DNA of 64,000 bases from Vannielia litorea (GTDB lineage Bacteria > Pseudomonadota > Alphaproteobacteria > Rhodobacterales > Rhodobacteraceae), in contig NZ_JAHVJR010000001.1 in NCBI RefSeq assembly GCF_019801175.1, positions 372,001 through 436,000 of the forward strand. The letters are read 5' to 3'. The notes beneath the pieces were generated by a model that was not told the DNA's origin, did not search any database, and saw nothing but the letters and a program-made list of their open reading frames with translations. The translations under genes and the position numbers were made by a program. Shown here one piece after another: positions 16,840 to 25,597 of the stretch; within the stretch, counting starts at the first letter, position 1, and the number at the start of each line of letters is the position of its first letter.

Positions 16840-17836
16840 GCTTCCAAAACACGTCTACCGTCAAAGGAATGGTATTTACTTCCAGCGGCGCGGATGGCCG
16901 TCGCGCAAATTCGAGAGCGAATTCGGGACGGCTTCGTTCTGGAAGGAATACGCGGATATCCTTGCGACCAAGGATCAGCCCAAGGTCATAGCGCACCGCT
17001 CCTTCGTCGCCCTCATCAAAAGCTACCGGGCGTCGCCCAGGTATCGGAACCTCAAGCCTCGGACGGGGCTGGATTACGACAAGCACCTCGATTTCTTCGC
17101 CTCGATCATGGGCGACAGGAATCCGGCGAAGATGCAGCGCAAGGATGTGATCCGCTTGCGCGATGCGAACGCTGAGAAGGCGTATTTCGCCAACTATTCG
17201 CTCAGAGTGCTTCGCGTCCTCATGGAGCACTGTGTTGATCTCGGTTGGCGTGACAACAACCCGGCGCGGGGCGTGCCGGAACTTAGAACAGAGAAGCGCG
17301 AGCGTGAGCCATGGCCACGGCAATTGCTCGATGCGTACCGCGAGGCGTGCCCGCTGGGTACGCGGCAACGGCTCGTCATGGAACTCTGTGTCTGCACCGG
17401 CCAGCGGATCGGCGATGTGCTCAACATGCGCTGGTCTGACATTCAGGACGGTGGTTTCTGCGTGAAGCAGAGCAAGACCAAGAAAGAGCTTTGGGTGCCG
17501 ATCCTTCCAGAGCTGGAAGCGGCATTGAAGGCCGCGAGCCGCCATTCCGTCTTCATTGCCACGAACGAGCGAGGCACCAACCGCTGGTCCTACCGTGGCG
17601 CTTCAGCCGCCGTGCGAGCTGTTCGAGAACAGATCGGCGCGCTCGACTACGATATTCACAGTTGGCGTTACAACGCAGCCTGCGAGCTGGTCGAAGCTGG
17701 CTGTGGGGATGATCTGGTCGCCTCTATCACGGGCCAAAGCCCGGCGATGGTGCTGCACTACACCAAGAAGGTGAGGCAGAAAGTCAGGGCCATTGAGGCG
17801 CAGCGAATGAGAACGGAACAAAAACAGAATGTTTAG
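16826..17836 (+). CDS. int: Tyrosine recombinase/phage-type integrase
   Basis: A 336-residue integrase. The N-terminal arm/core-binding part spans about residues 1-160, with a SAM-like core-binding domain at ~58-145. The catalytic part shows Arg194 in TGQRIGDVLNM, Lys near 217-220 in SKTKKELWVPI, His278 and Arg281 in HSWR, and the nucleophile Tyr312 in MVLHYTKKV. The usual second His/Trp position reads Gln304 (ITGQS), a deviation from the common GHS. It ends 60 bp before the tRNA-Cys 3' end, the classic position for an integrase that targets that tRNA. Its 3' end contains one of the TTTAGAC repeats. Confidence 0.93.
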   Translation: MAKRELPKHVYRQRNGIYFQRRGWPSRKFESEFGTASFWKEYADILATKDQPKVIAHRSFVALIKSYRASPRYRNLKPRTGLDYDKHLDFFASIMGDRNPAKMQRKDVIRLRDANAEKAYFANYSLRVLRVLMEHCVDLGWRDNNPARGVPELRTEKREREPWPRQLLDAYREACPLGTRQRLVMELCVCTGQRIGDVLNMRWSDIQDGGFCVKQSKTKKELWVPILPELEAALKAASRHSVFIATNERGTNRWSYRGASAAVRAVREQIGALDYDIHSWRYNAACELVEAGCGDDLVASITGQSPAMVLHYTKKVRQKVRAIEAQRMRTEQKQNV

Positions 17837-17882
17837 ACAAATGTTTAGACGGCGCTTCCGCGTCAGTCGAGATTTCGTCTAA
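17829..17882. repeat. Right integrase arm-type sites (TTTAGAC repeats)
   Basis: ATGTTTAGAC occurs at 17829-17838 (across the int stop codon) and at 17841-17850, and an inverted CGTCTAA is at 17876-17882. These match the TGTTTAGACA pair inside attL. Confidence 0.55.
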
Positions 17883-17896
17883 GTCATTGAAATTGT

Positions 17897-17941
17897 TTGG
17901 AGGCGAGTACCGGAATCGAACCGGTGTACACGGATTTGCAA
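17897..17941. repeat. Right attachment site (attR) inside tRNA-Cys
   Basis: The 45-bp partner of 11898-11942. It spans from one base beyond the encoded CCA end to the anticodon loop of tRNA-Cys. Integration preserved the tRNA because the repeat regenerates its 3' half. Confidence 0.9.
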
Positions 17942-17971
17942 TCCGCTGCGTCACCACTCCGCCAACTCGCC
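17898..17971 (-). tRNA. tRNA-Cys (anticodon GCA)
   Basis: A 74-nt tRNA on the minus strand. The 5' acceptor strand GGCGAGT pairs with ACTCGCC, then discriminator T and an encoded CCA. The T-arm reads CCGGTTCGATTCCGG. The anticodon loop contains GCA flanked by T and A. It is intact and serves as the integration site of the island. Confidence 0.95.
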
Positions 17972-18346
17972 GTCCATTCGGGTGGTGCTGGGGGAGGTAG
18001 CGGGTTTCGCGGGGGCTTTCAAGTGGCTCCGTGGCGGGCGCGCGCGCTTTGCGGGGCGGGCCTCCCAGAGCCGATGTGAGGGGCGCGGAGCGAGCCCGTT
18101 CGCCCGATCATAGGCTGGCGTCACGGGGCGCGGTCCAAGCCGAGAGCACGGGGCAGGGGAGCCAAACCCCCACCGCTTCGGCCCGGTCGCCCGGACACCG
18201 ACCAGCCAAAGGCTTCAAAGATCAGGCCTTTAAGCGCACAGAAAGTGCAACACCCTGTGCACCATGTGCATATTGCCCATGTTGCCTCGCCCGGCGTTTC
18301 GTGGCACTTCTAGAAAAGCGAAGCGAACCGAAGAGTTTACTTTCCA
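17972..18346. other. Intergenic region between tRNA-Cys and methyltransferase gene
   Basis: 375 bp with no convincing gene. It must contain the tRNA-Cys promoter (reading left) and the promoter of the methyltransferase gene (reading right). No clear consensus boxes or strong hairpins were found. Confidence 0.4.
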
Positions 18347-19000
18347 ATGAGCGTCTACGACACCCGCCGCACGATGATGGTCGACAACCAGGTCCGTCCC
18401 TCCGATGTGACCAAGTTTCCCATCATCGACGCCATGCTGAAAATCCGTCGCGAGGCCTATGTGCCAGACGAGAAGCGCGAGGCTGCCTACATGGGCGAAA
18501 ACCTCGAACTGGCGCCGGGCCGGGTGATGCTGGAGCCACGCACCTTCGCCAAGATGCTCGATGCGCTCGATATCGGCCCGGCCGACATGGTGCTCGATCT
18601 GGGCTGCGGGCTGGGTTATTCGGCGGCGGTGCTGGCCGAGATGGCCGATACCGTGGTCGCGCTGGAACAGGATGAGCACCTCGCCTCCGAGGCCGAGGCG
18701 ATCCTTGCCCGCGAAGAGGTGATGAACGCCGTGGTCCTGACCGGCCCGCTGGCCGAGGGCGCCGCCAAGCACGGCCCCTATGATGCCATCATCGTTGAGG
18801 GTGGCGTGGGCGTGCTGCCCGAGGCCATCGAGGGCCAGCTCAAGGAGGGCGGCCGCATCGCCTGCCTGATGATGGAAGGCACGCTGGGCACCGTGAAGAT
18901 CGGCAGCAAGCAGGGAGGCCGCATCGCATGGCGTTTCGCCTTCAATGCCTCCGCACCGGTTCTGCCGGGTTTCGAGGCGACCCGAGAATTCGCCCTCTGA
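18347..19000 (+). CDS. Protein-L-isoaspartate O-methyltransferase family protein
   Basis: A 217-residue SAM-dependent methyltransferase of the PCMT family. The SAM-binding motif is MVLDLGCGLGYSAAVLAEM (about residues 85-103), followed by ALEQDEHLASEAE. The N-terminus (RRTMMVDNQVRPSDV) is typical of the alphaproteobacterial PCMT-like branch that precedes tolC. It may repair isoaspartyl residues or act on another substrate. It lies 67 bp upstream of the tolC-like gene. Confidence 0.85.
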   Translation: MSVYDTRRTMMVDNQVRPSDVTKFPIIDAMLKIRREAYVPDEKREAAYMGENLELAPGRVMLEPRTFAKMLDALDIGPADMVLDLGCGLGYSAAVLAEMADTVVALEQDEHLASEAEAILAREEVMNAVVLTGPLAEGAAKHGPYDAIIVEGGVGVLPEAIEGQLKEGGRIACLMMEGTLGTVKIGSKQGGRIAWRFAFNASAPVLPGFEATREFAL

Positions 19001-19067
19001 GGGCACCGTGGCCCCGCGCCACGCAATAGAGACCAGCGCCAAAGAGCGCGAGCAGGCGAGGGCCGGA

Positions 19068-20438
19068 ATGGCAAAGTTTTTCAAGTTTCGCAAAGGGCTG
19101 GCTGCGCTCGCTCTGGCAGGGGCCACCGCCCTAACACCGCTGACCGCCACTGCCGAAACGCTGACCGACGCGCTGATCACAGCCTACCGGCACAGCCACA
19201 TCCTCGACCAGCAGCGCGCGCTGCTGCGAGCGGCGGATGAAGATGTCGCCATCGCGCTGGCCGACCTGCGCCCGATCATCGCCTTTGCCGCCGGGGCCTC
19301 GGCCTCTGCCACCTCCAACTACGAGCTGGGTGCCACTGTGACCCTCTCGGCCAGCATGACACTCTATGACAACGGCGCCACCCAGCTTGGCGTCGAGGTT
19401 CAGAAAGAGACGGTGCTCGCCACCCGCGAGGCGCTGGTGAACTTCGAGCAGCAGGTGCTGCTGGCCGCCGTGCAGGCCTACATGGATGTGACCGCCGCCG
19501 CCGAGAGCCTCGCGCTGGCGCAGTCCAACGTCCGGCTCACCAACCAGCAACTCCGCGCTGCCCGCGACCGCTTTGAGGTGGGGGAGGTGACCCGCACCGA
19601 GGTCGCCCAGGCCGAGGCCCAGCTGGCCGCCGCCCGCAGCTCCGAGGCCGCCGCGCAGGGCACGCTCGAGGTTGCCCGCGAAAGCTACCGCGTCGCCGTG
19701 GGCAGCTACCCCAAGGCGCTTGCTCCGCCGCCGGGCGCCCCCAAGATCCCCGCCACCGTGGAGGCCGCGCAGGCCGTGGCCGTGCGCACCCATCCGCTGA
19801 TCCGGCAGGCCCAGCACACCGTGGCCGCCTCCGAGCTTTCGGTCAAACGGGCGCAGGCGGCGATGAAGTTCAGCGTCGACGGCTCCGCCAACCTCAGCTT
19901 CGACGATCAGGGCAACGATCGCTCCAGCTTCGGGCTGGAGCTGAACCAGCCGATCTACGCCGGCGGCAAGCTCTCGGCGCAGGTCCGCAAGGCGCGCAAC
20001 CAGACCGAGGCCAACCGCGCCGCGCTGCTCAGCACCACGCACAACGTGCAGCAGCTCGTCGGCAACGCGTGGGCCAACCTCCGCGTCGCCATTGCCCAGC
20101 TTCAGGCCACCGATCAGCAGATCCGCGCGGCCACCGTCGCCTTCCGCGGCGTGCAGGAAGAACAGAACCTCGGCGCCGCCACCACGCTCGACGTGCTCGA
20201 CGCGCAGCAAGACCTGCTCGATGCACGTTCGGCCCGGATTGATGCGCAGGCCCAGCAATACGTAGCACTTTATTCACTTCTTTCTGCGATGGGTCTCCTG
20301 ACCGTGGAGCACCTCGGTCTGGGCATCCAGACCTATGATCCGGCGGCCTACTACAATGCGGTCAAAACCGCACCGGCACAGCGCTCCCGCCAGGGGCAGC
20401 AGCTCGACCGGGTGCTGGAACGTCTCCAGCGCCAGTGA
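19068..20438 (+). CDS. tolC: TolC-family outer membrane efflux/type I secretion protein
   Basis: A 456-residue outer membrane channel protein. The signal peptide is about residues 1-29, ending ATALTPLTATAE. Two long helical repeats characteristic of TolC follow (around 35-240 and 245-430), with LNQPIYAGGKLSAQVRKARN and NLGAATTLDVLDAQQDLL, conserved in type I secretion TolC proteins. I chose ATG 19068, which gives a proper signal peptide. A pcm-like gene followed by tolC is a conserved alphaproteobacterial arrangement. Confidence 0.9.
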   Translation: MAKFFKFRKGLAALALAGATALTPLTATAETLTDALITAYRHSHILDQQRALLRAADEDVAIALADLRPIIAFAAGASASATSNYELGATVTLSASMTLYDNGATQLGVEVQKETVLATREALVNFEQQVLLAAVQAYMDVTAAAESLALAQSNVRLTNQQLRAARDRFEVGEVTRTEVAQAEAQLAAARSSEAAAQGTLEVARESYRVAVGSYPKALAPPPGAPKIPATVEAAQAVAVRTHPLIRQAQHTVAASELSVKRAQAAMKFSVDGSANLSFDDQGNDRSSFGLELNQPIYAGGKLSAQVRKARNQTEANRAALLSTTHNVQQLVGNAWANLRVAIAQLQATDQQIRAATVAFRGVQEEQNLGAATTLDVLDAQQDLLDARSARIDAQAQQYVALYSLLSAMGLLTVEHLGLGIQTYDPAAYYNAVKTAPAQRSRQGQQLDRVLERLQRQ

Positions 20439-20660
20439 GCGCCACCCGCCGGTGCAGCTTTCTGCCGCCGCAGTTGTGCGCCGGGCTCCAAAAAGTTAAC
20501 CTCTGACCGGTGATCCCCGGTCGGCTCCGTATCGGGCGTGCCACTGCCAACGTGACCGGCAGGCCACGGCTTGCGGAAAAGCAGGAGCGAAAGGGCAAAA
20601 GCGTCAGCCACCCATGAAATGATGCGGGATAAGCTGAGTCTGACGCGGCGAGAGGTGTAG

Positions 20661-21830
20661 ATGTCTGATCCGATGTCGAACGTTGAAATCGAGGATGTCC
20701 TGTCCTCCATCCGGCGCCTCGTGTCGGAAAACGCCACGCGCCCGCGCCCGCAAGCGGAGGCTGGCCCGCCCAGCGACTCGCCGAAGGCCGATGACGCGCT
20801 GGTGCTCACCCCCTCGCTGCGGGTCGGAGATGATCCCGAGACCGCGCCTGAAGAGGGCGCGGCTGAAGAGCCAGCGATAGAACCCGCAGAGGCCGAAGCG
20901 CAGGATGAGTCGGCGCTCGATGCCTCCTGGGCAGAACTCGCGGACAGTGATGCGCCGGAGGAGGGGGGCGTTGAGGAACTCGCGTCTCAACCCGGAGCGC
21001 CGGAAGATGCTCTGCAGTCCCGTGTCGCCGGGCTGGAAGAGGCTTTTGACGATGGCGATGCCTTCGAGCCCGATGGGTCCGAAGTTGCCGCCTCGGAGTC
21101 GTCCTACGACTGGGATGATGAGGATGACACCGACACGGTGATCGACCTCTCCACGCCCGACATTCCCGCTGGCCGCCTGCACTTCACCTGGGCCGAGCCG
21201 GATGACGTGATTGACCTTACCCCGGAGGCCCCGGACGAAGCCCCCGAGCCCGCCGTGAGCGCCGAGGCGGAGCTTCCCGAGGAGCCAGCCCTCGCCGAGG
21301 CCGAGTGGGAGGCCCCGCAAGAGGATCTGTCAGAGGAAGCCGAGGCCGAGGAAGACTGGCCCGAACCCGAGGAAGACTGGACAGCGCCTGATCTGCCCCT
21401 CCCCGAAGAGGCCGAGGCCGCCGCGATGGAGGCGAGCGCGGAAGACGCGCCCGAGGCGGAAGAGATCGAGATGGAGGCCGATGCGCCGCTCGTGTTCCGC
21501 AGCAGTCACCGCGCCGCCAGCCACGCGCCCGAGCCGGAAGACGCCGCGCTCGACGGCTACGTCATCAGCACCGATGCCCGCGATGCAGCGACCAGCGTCG
21601 AAGAAGATGATGACCCGTGGGAGCCGGAGGTGGACCATATCGCCTTCGCAGACACCCTCGATGATCTCGCCGCCCCCGCCCTGATCGACGAGGCCCGCCT
21701 TGCCGATCTGGTCTCCGAGGTGGTCCGCGCCGAACTGCGCGGCCGCATGGGCGAGCGCATCACCCAGAACGTCCGCAAGCTGGTGCGCCGCGAGATCGCT
21801 CGCGCGCTGGAAACCCGCGGCATTCGTTAA
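20661..21830 (+). CDS. PopZ-like/DUF2497 acidic protein
   Basis: A 389-residue protein with a conserved N-terminal helix (VEIEDVLSSIRRLVSEN, residues 7-23) and a conserved basic C-terminus (LRGRMGERITQNVRKLVRRE). A ~300-residue linker very rich in Glu, Asp, Ala and Pro separates them. This layout matches the polar organising protein PopZ and the DUF2497 family, in which the C-terminal helices oligomerise and the acidic linker is disordered. It directly follows tolC. A role as a cell-pole scaffold is inferred from architecture only. Confidence 0.65.
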   Translation: MSDPMSNVEIEDVLSSIRRLVSENATRPRPQAEAGPPSDSPKADDALVLTPSLRVGDDPETAPEEGAAEEPAIEPAEAEAQDESALDASWAELADSDAPEEGGVEELASQPGAPEDALQSRVAGLEEAFDDGDAFEPDGSEVAASESSYDWDDEDDTDTVIDLSTPDIPAGRLHFTWAEPDDVIDLTPEAPDEAPEPAVSAEAELPEEPALAEAEWEAPQEDLSEEAEAEEDWPEPEEDWTAPDLPLPEEAEAAAMEASAEDAPEAEEIEMEADAPLVFRSSHRAASHAPEPEDAALDGYVISTDARDAATSVEEDDDPWEPEVDHIAFADTLDDLAAPALIDEARLADLVSEVVRAELRGRMGERITQNVRKLVRREIARALETRGIR

Positions 21831-21865
21831 CGCCGGGCGCTAAGGCCCGGCCCCAAAACGAAAAA

Positions 21866-21887
21866 GCGCCGGCACAGGGGCCGGCGC
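21866..21887. terminator. Bidirectional terminator
   Basis: GCGCCGGC / GCCGGCGC stem with a 6-base loop between convergent genes. Read leftwards it is followed by TTTTTCGTTTT, a good intrinsic terminator for the DUF6280 gene. Read rightwards it is followed only by AATTTC. Confidence 0.8.
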
Positions 21888-21925
21888 AATTTCATGGCAG
21901 CAGAGCAGAAATCTTGGAGTTGGGA

Positions 21926-22246
21926 TCAGGCCGCTTCGGCCTGTTCGGCAGCCTGGCGACGCTCGCTCTCCTCGCGCGACAGCGCGACGGAGGTGCGGAC
22001 ACCCTTGCCGACAAATTCCATGAGCCCGCCCACGACCCGCTCGTTGGGGTCGATCCCGGCGCAGCTCAGCACTTCACGGCCGTCGCGCGACCGCGCCCAG
22101 CGGGCGATCTGCTCAGGGCCGTTGCCGTATTTCTTGTCATCCGCGATGGCATCATCCAGAGCCGCAAGAACAACCGCCGCAAAGAGCTTGCGAGCGCGTT
22201 GGCCCTGTTCTTGGTTGAAAGCCGTGCCGTCGACAAAGTCAATCAT
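21926..22246 (-). CDS. DUF6280 family protein
   Basis: A 106-residue soluble protein starting MIDFVDGTAFNQEQGQRARK, a pattern conserved across Rhodobacteraceae. It contains DDKKYGNGPEQIARWARSRD and an Ala/Glu-rich C-terminus. I use the ATG at 22246, with AAGGAA 5-6 bases upstream, not the upstream in-frame ATG at 22309. Function is unknown. It ends at a strong terminator. Confidence 0.72.
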   Translation of the reverse strand: MIDFVDGTAFNQEQGQRARKLFAAVVLAALDDAIADDKKYGNGPEQIARWARSRDGREVLSCAGIDPNERVVGGLMEFVGKGVRTSVALSREESERRQAAEQAEAA

Positions 22247-22464
22247 GCGTTTTCCTTGTTTTTCTTGGTCTTGAGGATGTGGCGTGCCGCCGATATAGGA
22301 GTGTTTCATCCCGATTCGATATGCCGCCTAAGTCATGGCAGCTATGCGCTCATTGCATAACTCTACGTCACCTTCCACCGTATCTAGTCGGCTTGTCAGC
22401 CCAACAGCGGCAAGATATAGCTCCCGCCAAACCGCTTTCAAGATTTTGCCAAGGTTTCGCCATA

Positions 22465-23028
22465 ATGCCGAAGATCAACGGAAATGAAATTCGCCCGGGC
22501 AACGTGCTCGAGCACAACGCCGGCCTCTGGGTCGCCGTTAAGGTCGACCACGTGAAGCCCGGCAAGGGCGGCGCATTTGCCCAGGTCGAGATGAAGAACC
22601 TCCGCAACGGCTCCAAGCTGAACGAGCGGTTCCGCTCCGCCGACAAGGTCGAGCGCGTCCGCCTCGAGCAGAAAGACCAGCAATTCCTCTATGAATCCGA
22701 TGGGATGCTGGTGTTCATGGACACCGACACCTACGAGCAGATCGAGCTGCCCGCCGACATCCTCGGCGACCGTCGACCCTTCCTGCAAGACGGCATGACC
22801 ATCGTGATCGAGTACTACGAGAGCGAGGCGCTGAGCGCCACTCTGCCGCAGAAAGTGACCTGCAAAGTCGTCGAGACCGAGCCGGTCGTGAAGGGCCAGA
22901 CCGCGGCCAACAGCTTCAAGCCCGCGACCCTCGACAATGGCGTCAAAGTCATGGTGCCGCCCTTCGTCGGTCAGGATGAAGACATCATCGTGAATACCGA
23001 AACGATGGAGTACGCCGAGCGCGCCTGA
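22465..23028 (+). CDS. efp: Translation elongation factor P
   Basis: A 187-residue EF-P with the normal three beta-barrel layout. The tip of domain I reads HVKPGKGGAF, with Lys34 at the position that is post-translationally modified in Lys-type EF-Ps. It relieves ribosome stalling at polyproline stretches. Pro-rich and acidic proteins nearby (20661 and 57617 genes) would be typical clients. Start ATG 22465 gives the canonical MPKINGNEIRPG N-terminus. Confidence 0.96.
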   Translation: MPKINGNEIRPGNVLEHNAGLWVAVKVDHVKPGKGGAFAQVEMKNLRNGSKLNERFRSADKVERVRLEQKDQQFLYESDGMLVFMDTDTYEQIELPADILGDRRPFLQDGMTIVIEYYESEALSATLPQKVTCKVVETEPVVKGQTAANSFKPATLDNGVKVMVPPFVGQDEDIIVNTETMEYAERA

Positions 23029-23060
23029 TCGGAGATCGAGAACAGACTGTTTCAACCGAG

Positions 23061-23083
23061 GGGTGTGCGGTTTTGGCGCACCC
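23061..23083 (+). terminator. Stem-loop after efp
   Basis: GGGTGTGC / GCGCACCC stem (one mismatch) with a GGTTTTG loop, 33 bp after the efp stop and before a convergent gene. T-tract support is weak. Confidence 0.45.
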
Positions 23084-23104
23084 TTCGGAGCCTGTTTTAC
23101 GGAT

Positions 23105-23845
23105 TCAGGGCCGCGTTCCGTCCCAAATTACCGTCGCATCGCCCGCGCGCATTGGCCCGTCGGCCCGGTCGAACCGCAGCCATGCGAGCCCCTGACCGCC
23201 CGATTGGGTATAGAGCACCCCCGCTGGCCGATCCCCGGCCAGCACCTCCGTGCCCACCGGCGCCGCGCCCTCCACGGCCACCCGTACGAGGCCCTTTTTC
23301 AGCTCCGTCTTGTGCTTCATCCGGGCGGTCACTTCCTGCCCCACGTAGCACCCTTTGCGAAAATCCACGCCGTGCAGCCGCTCGAAGCCAAGCTCAAGCG
23401 GGTAGCTATCACCCGGCACCAATTCCAACCCGCTTTCGGGCACGATATGCGCCACGCGCATGGCGTCCCAATCGGTGTCGTCGCCCGGTGCGCCGTTGTA
23501 AGCCCGCCAGCCCATCGCCGGATCGCGCGGGTCGGGCAGGGCGCCCTCGGGGGCTGGGCCGGTGCCACGGGTCACCACCACTTCGGTTTCTTCGATCTGC
23601 ACATCGGCCCGCAGCCGGTACATTTTCAGCCGTTTCGCAAGATCCGCGGCCAGCGGCGTAGCCACATCAACCAGCAGCGCCTCCTCCTCCGGCACGAGGA
23701 AGAAATCGGCCAGATACTTGCCCTGCGGTGTCAGCAGCGCAGCCCAGACAAGGCCGGTCTCCAGCCCCTTCACGTTGTTGGTAACGAGGTTCTGCAAGAA
23801 CTCGAGCCGGTCGGTGCCGGTGATGCGAAAAACGGTGCGATCCAT
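23105..23845 (-). CDS. ygfZ: YgfZ/GcvT-like folate-binding protein
   Basis: A 246-residue protein of the YgfZ (COG0354) family. The signature KGCYVGQEVTARM is present at about residues 167-179, with the conserved Cys. YgfZ proteins bind tetrahydrofolate and assist repair or maturation of certain Fe-S enzymes. ATG 23845 (MDRTVFRITGTDRLEFLQN) gives the family-typical N-terminus; an ATG four codons upstream is possible. It lies downstream of the ABC exporter gene on the same strand, 18 bp away. Confidence 0.85.
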   Translation of the reverse strand: MDRTVFRITGTDRLEFLQNLVTNNVKGLETGLVWAALLTPQGKYLADFFLVPEEEALLVDVATPLAADLAKRLKMYRLRADVQIEETEVVVTRGTGPAPEGALPDPRDPAMGWRAYNGAPGDDTDWDAMRVAHIVPESGLELVPGDSYPLELGFERLHGVDFRKGCYVGQEVTARMKHKTELKKGLVRVAVEGAAPVGTEVLAGDRPAGVLYTQSGGQGLAWLRFDRADGPMRAGDATVIWDGTRP

Positions 23846-23863
23846 GGGCGGAGACATAGGGCG

Positions 23864-25597
23864 CTAGCCTTCCTCGGCGAATTGCAGGCGATAGAGCTCG
23901 GCATAGGTGCCGCCGCGCGCTAATAGCGCGTCATGGGTGCCTTCTTCCACCACCCGGCCGGCCTGCATCACCACGATCTTGTCGGCATTGCGCACGGTCG
24001 AGAGGCGGTGGGCAATCACCAGCGTGGTGCGGCCCTGGCTGAGCGCGTCCAGCGCCGCCTGAACCACCGCCTCGCTCTTGGTGTCGAGCGCCGATGTCGC
24101 CTCATCCAGCAGAAGCACCGGCGCGTCGCGCAGCAGGGCACGGGCGATGGCAATCCGCTGGCGCTGCCCGCCTGACAGGCTGGAGCCGCGCGGCCCGGCG
24201 GGGCTTTCCAGCCCCTCGGGGAAGTCCTTGAGAAAGTCCGCCACATGGGCGCCTTCCAGCGCCGCATCGAGCCGCGCCTCCGGCACCTCGCGACCCAGCA
24301 GGATGTTCTCGCGCAGGCTGTCGTCAAACAGCAGCGCCTCTTGGCTCACCATAGAGAACTGGCCGCGCAACTCCGGCAAGCCGATCGCGCCAATCGGCGT
24401 GCCGCCCAGCGTGATCTGCCCGGAAGAGGGATCAACAAGCCGCGTCAGCAGGTTGAAAACGGTCGATTTTCCGGCACCCGACGGGCCGACGAGCGCGGTG
24501 GTTTCGCCCGCCTTCGCGGTGAGCGAAAGCCCGTTGAGCACCGGCGCATCGCCATAGCTCAGGCGCACGTCGTCAAACACGATATCCCCCGCCGGGGCCG
24601 CCTTGGGCGCGGCGGGCGAGGTCAGCGACGGCCGCACGTCGAACATCTCGCGCACCCGGCCAAGGCTCACCTGCGCGGCCTGCCAGACCCCGCTGATCTG
24701 CCCCAGCCGCCGCAGCGGCTCGAAGGCCAGCGCCATGGCGGTGAAGAAGCTCATGAACTCGCCAACCGTCTTGTCGCCGCCGATGATCTCGCGGCCGCCG
24801 TAGATCAGCACGGCGAAAAACCCGATGCCCGTCATCACGTCGATCAGCGCCGGAATCGCCGCGCGGCCCACCTGGTTGCGCACCTCCGTGCCCCTGCGCT
24901 CGGCGGCCAGACCGTCAAACCGGCGCGACTGGTAGTCCTCCAGCCGGTTCAGCTTGATCGGGTTGATGCCGTGAAACACCTCATCGAGCCTGACGGACAT
25001 GTGCTGCGCCAGCTGCCTGTCCTTCATGGCGGTGCGGCGGATGAAGGCCTGCGCCAGCAGGGTCGGGGCCACCAGCAGCGGCGTGCCGATGAGCGCCACC
25101 AGCGTCCACTGCCAGTCGATCCAGAGCACCACCGCCAGCAGCGAGATCAGCGCCACCACGTCGCGCCCCAGCCCGGTGATCACCACATTGGACACCTCGC
25201 GCACGGCCCCCGTGTCGTTCGAGACCCGCTCGATCAGCGCGCCGGGCGGGTTGCGCCCGTGCCACGTGGTGTCGAGCCGCATCAGGTGGGCGACGAGACG
25301 GGTTTTCATCTTGAAAACAACGTTCGAAGCCACGCGGGCCAACAGCAGCTTCTGCCCCACCGAGGTGAAGGCGCGGATCAGGAAAATGGCCAGAATGCCA
25401 AGCCCCACCGTCCAGAGCGCGCCGCTTTCCCCGGCGATGAAGACGGAGTCGAACATCGGCTTCATCATGTAGCTGAGGAAGCCCAGCATCGAGCCTTCGA
25501 TGGCCATGAGCATCCCGGCGAACACAAGCGCCGGCCAATGCGGCTTCAGGTAGCCCCGCCAAAGCCATCCAAAGGCTGTGTGCCGCGGTTCGCTCAC
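23864..25597 (-). CDS. MsbA-like ABC exporter (fused membrane and ATPase domains)
   Basis: A 577-residue half-transporter with six transmembrane helices (about residues 20-310) and a C-terminal ATPase. Walker A is GPSGAGKST, the signature is LSGGQRQRIAIARALL, and Walker B is VLLLDEATSALD. It is most like lipid A/lipid flippases of the MsbA group. The GTG start at 25597 overlaps the stop of the upstream phosphatase gene (GTGA). Longer readings from upstream codons have a non-natural N-terminus. The cargo cannot be assigned from sequence. Confidence 0.87.
   Translation of the reverse strand: MSEPRHTAFGWLWRGYLKPHWPALVFAGMLMAIEGSMLGFLSYMMKPMFDSVFIAGESGALWTVGLGILAIFLIRAFTSVGQKLLLARVASNVVFKMKTRLVAHLMRLDTTWHGRNPPGALIERVSNDTGAVREVSNVVITGLGRDVVALISLLAVVLWIDWQWTLVALIGTPLLVAPTLLAQAFIRRTAMKDRQLAQHMSVRLDEVFHGINPIKLNRLEDYQSRRFDGLAAERRGTEVRNQVGRAAIPALIDVMTGIGFFAVLIYGGREIIGGDKTVGEFMSFFTAMALAFEPLRRLGQISGVWQAAQVSLGRVREMFDVRPSLTSPAAPKAAPAGDIVFDDVRLSYGDAPVLNGLSLTAKAGETTALVGPSGAGKSTVFNLLTRLVDPSSGQITLGGTPIGAIGLPELRGQFSMVSQEALLFDDSLRENILLGREVPEARLDAALEGAHVADFLKDFPEGLESPAGPRGSSLSGGQRQRIAIARALLRDAPVLLLDEATSALDTKSEAVVQAALDALSQGRTTLVIAHRLSTVRNADKIVVMQAGRVVEEGTHDALLARGGTYAELYRLQFAEEG

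Larger units (their letters stand above)
11898..17941. mobile_element. 6-kb integrative element (genomic island) in tRNA-Cys
   Basis: The element is bounded by a 45-bp direct repeat (44 of 45 identical) that covers the 3' half of the tRNA-Cys gene. It carries a tyrosine recombinase next to the intact tRNA. Base composition changes sharply inside: for example, bases 13561-13620 contain about 17 G+C of 60, while flanking genes are strongly GC-rich. Contents from left to right: a 177-aa protein with two DNA-binding-like modules, a 119-aa acidic protein, the large DUF4062 protein (minus strand), a non-coding structured stretch, a 57-aa protein and int. No replication or conjugation genes are seen, so mobility depends on integrase alone or on a helper. 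Confidence 0.9.
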
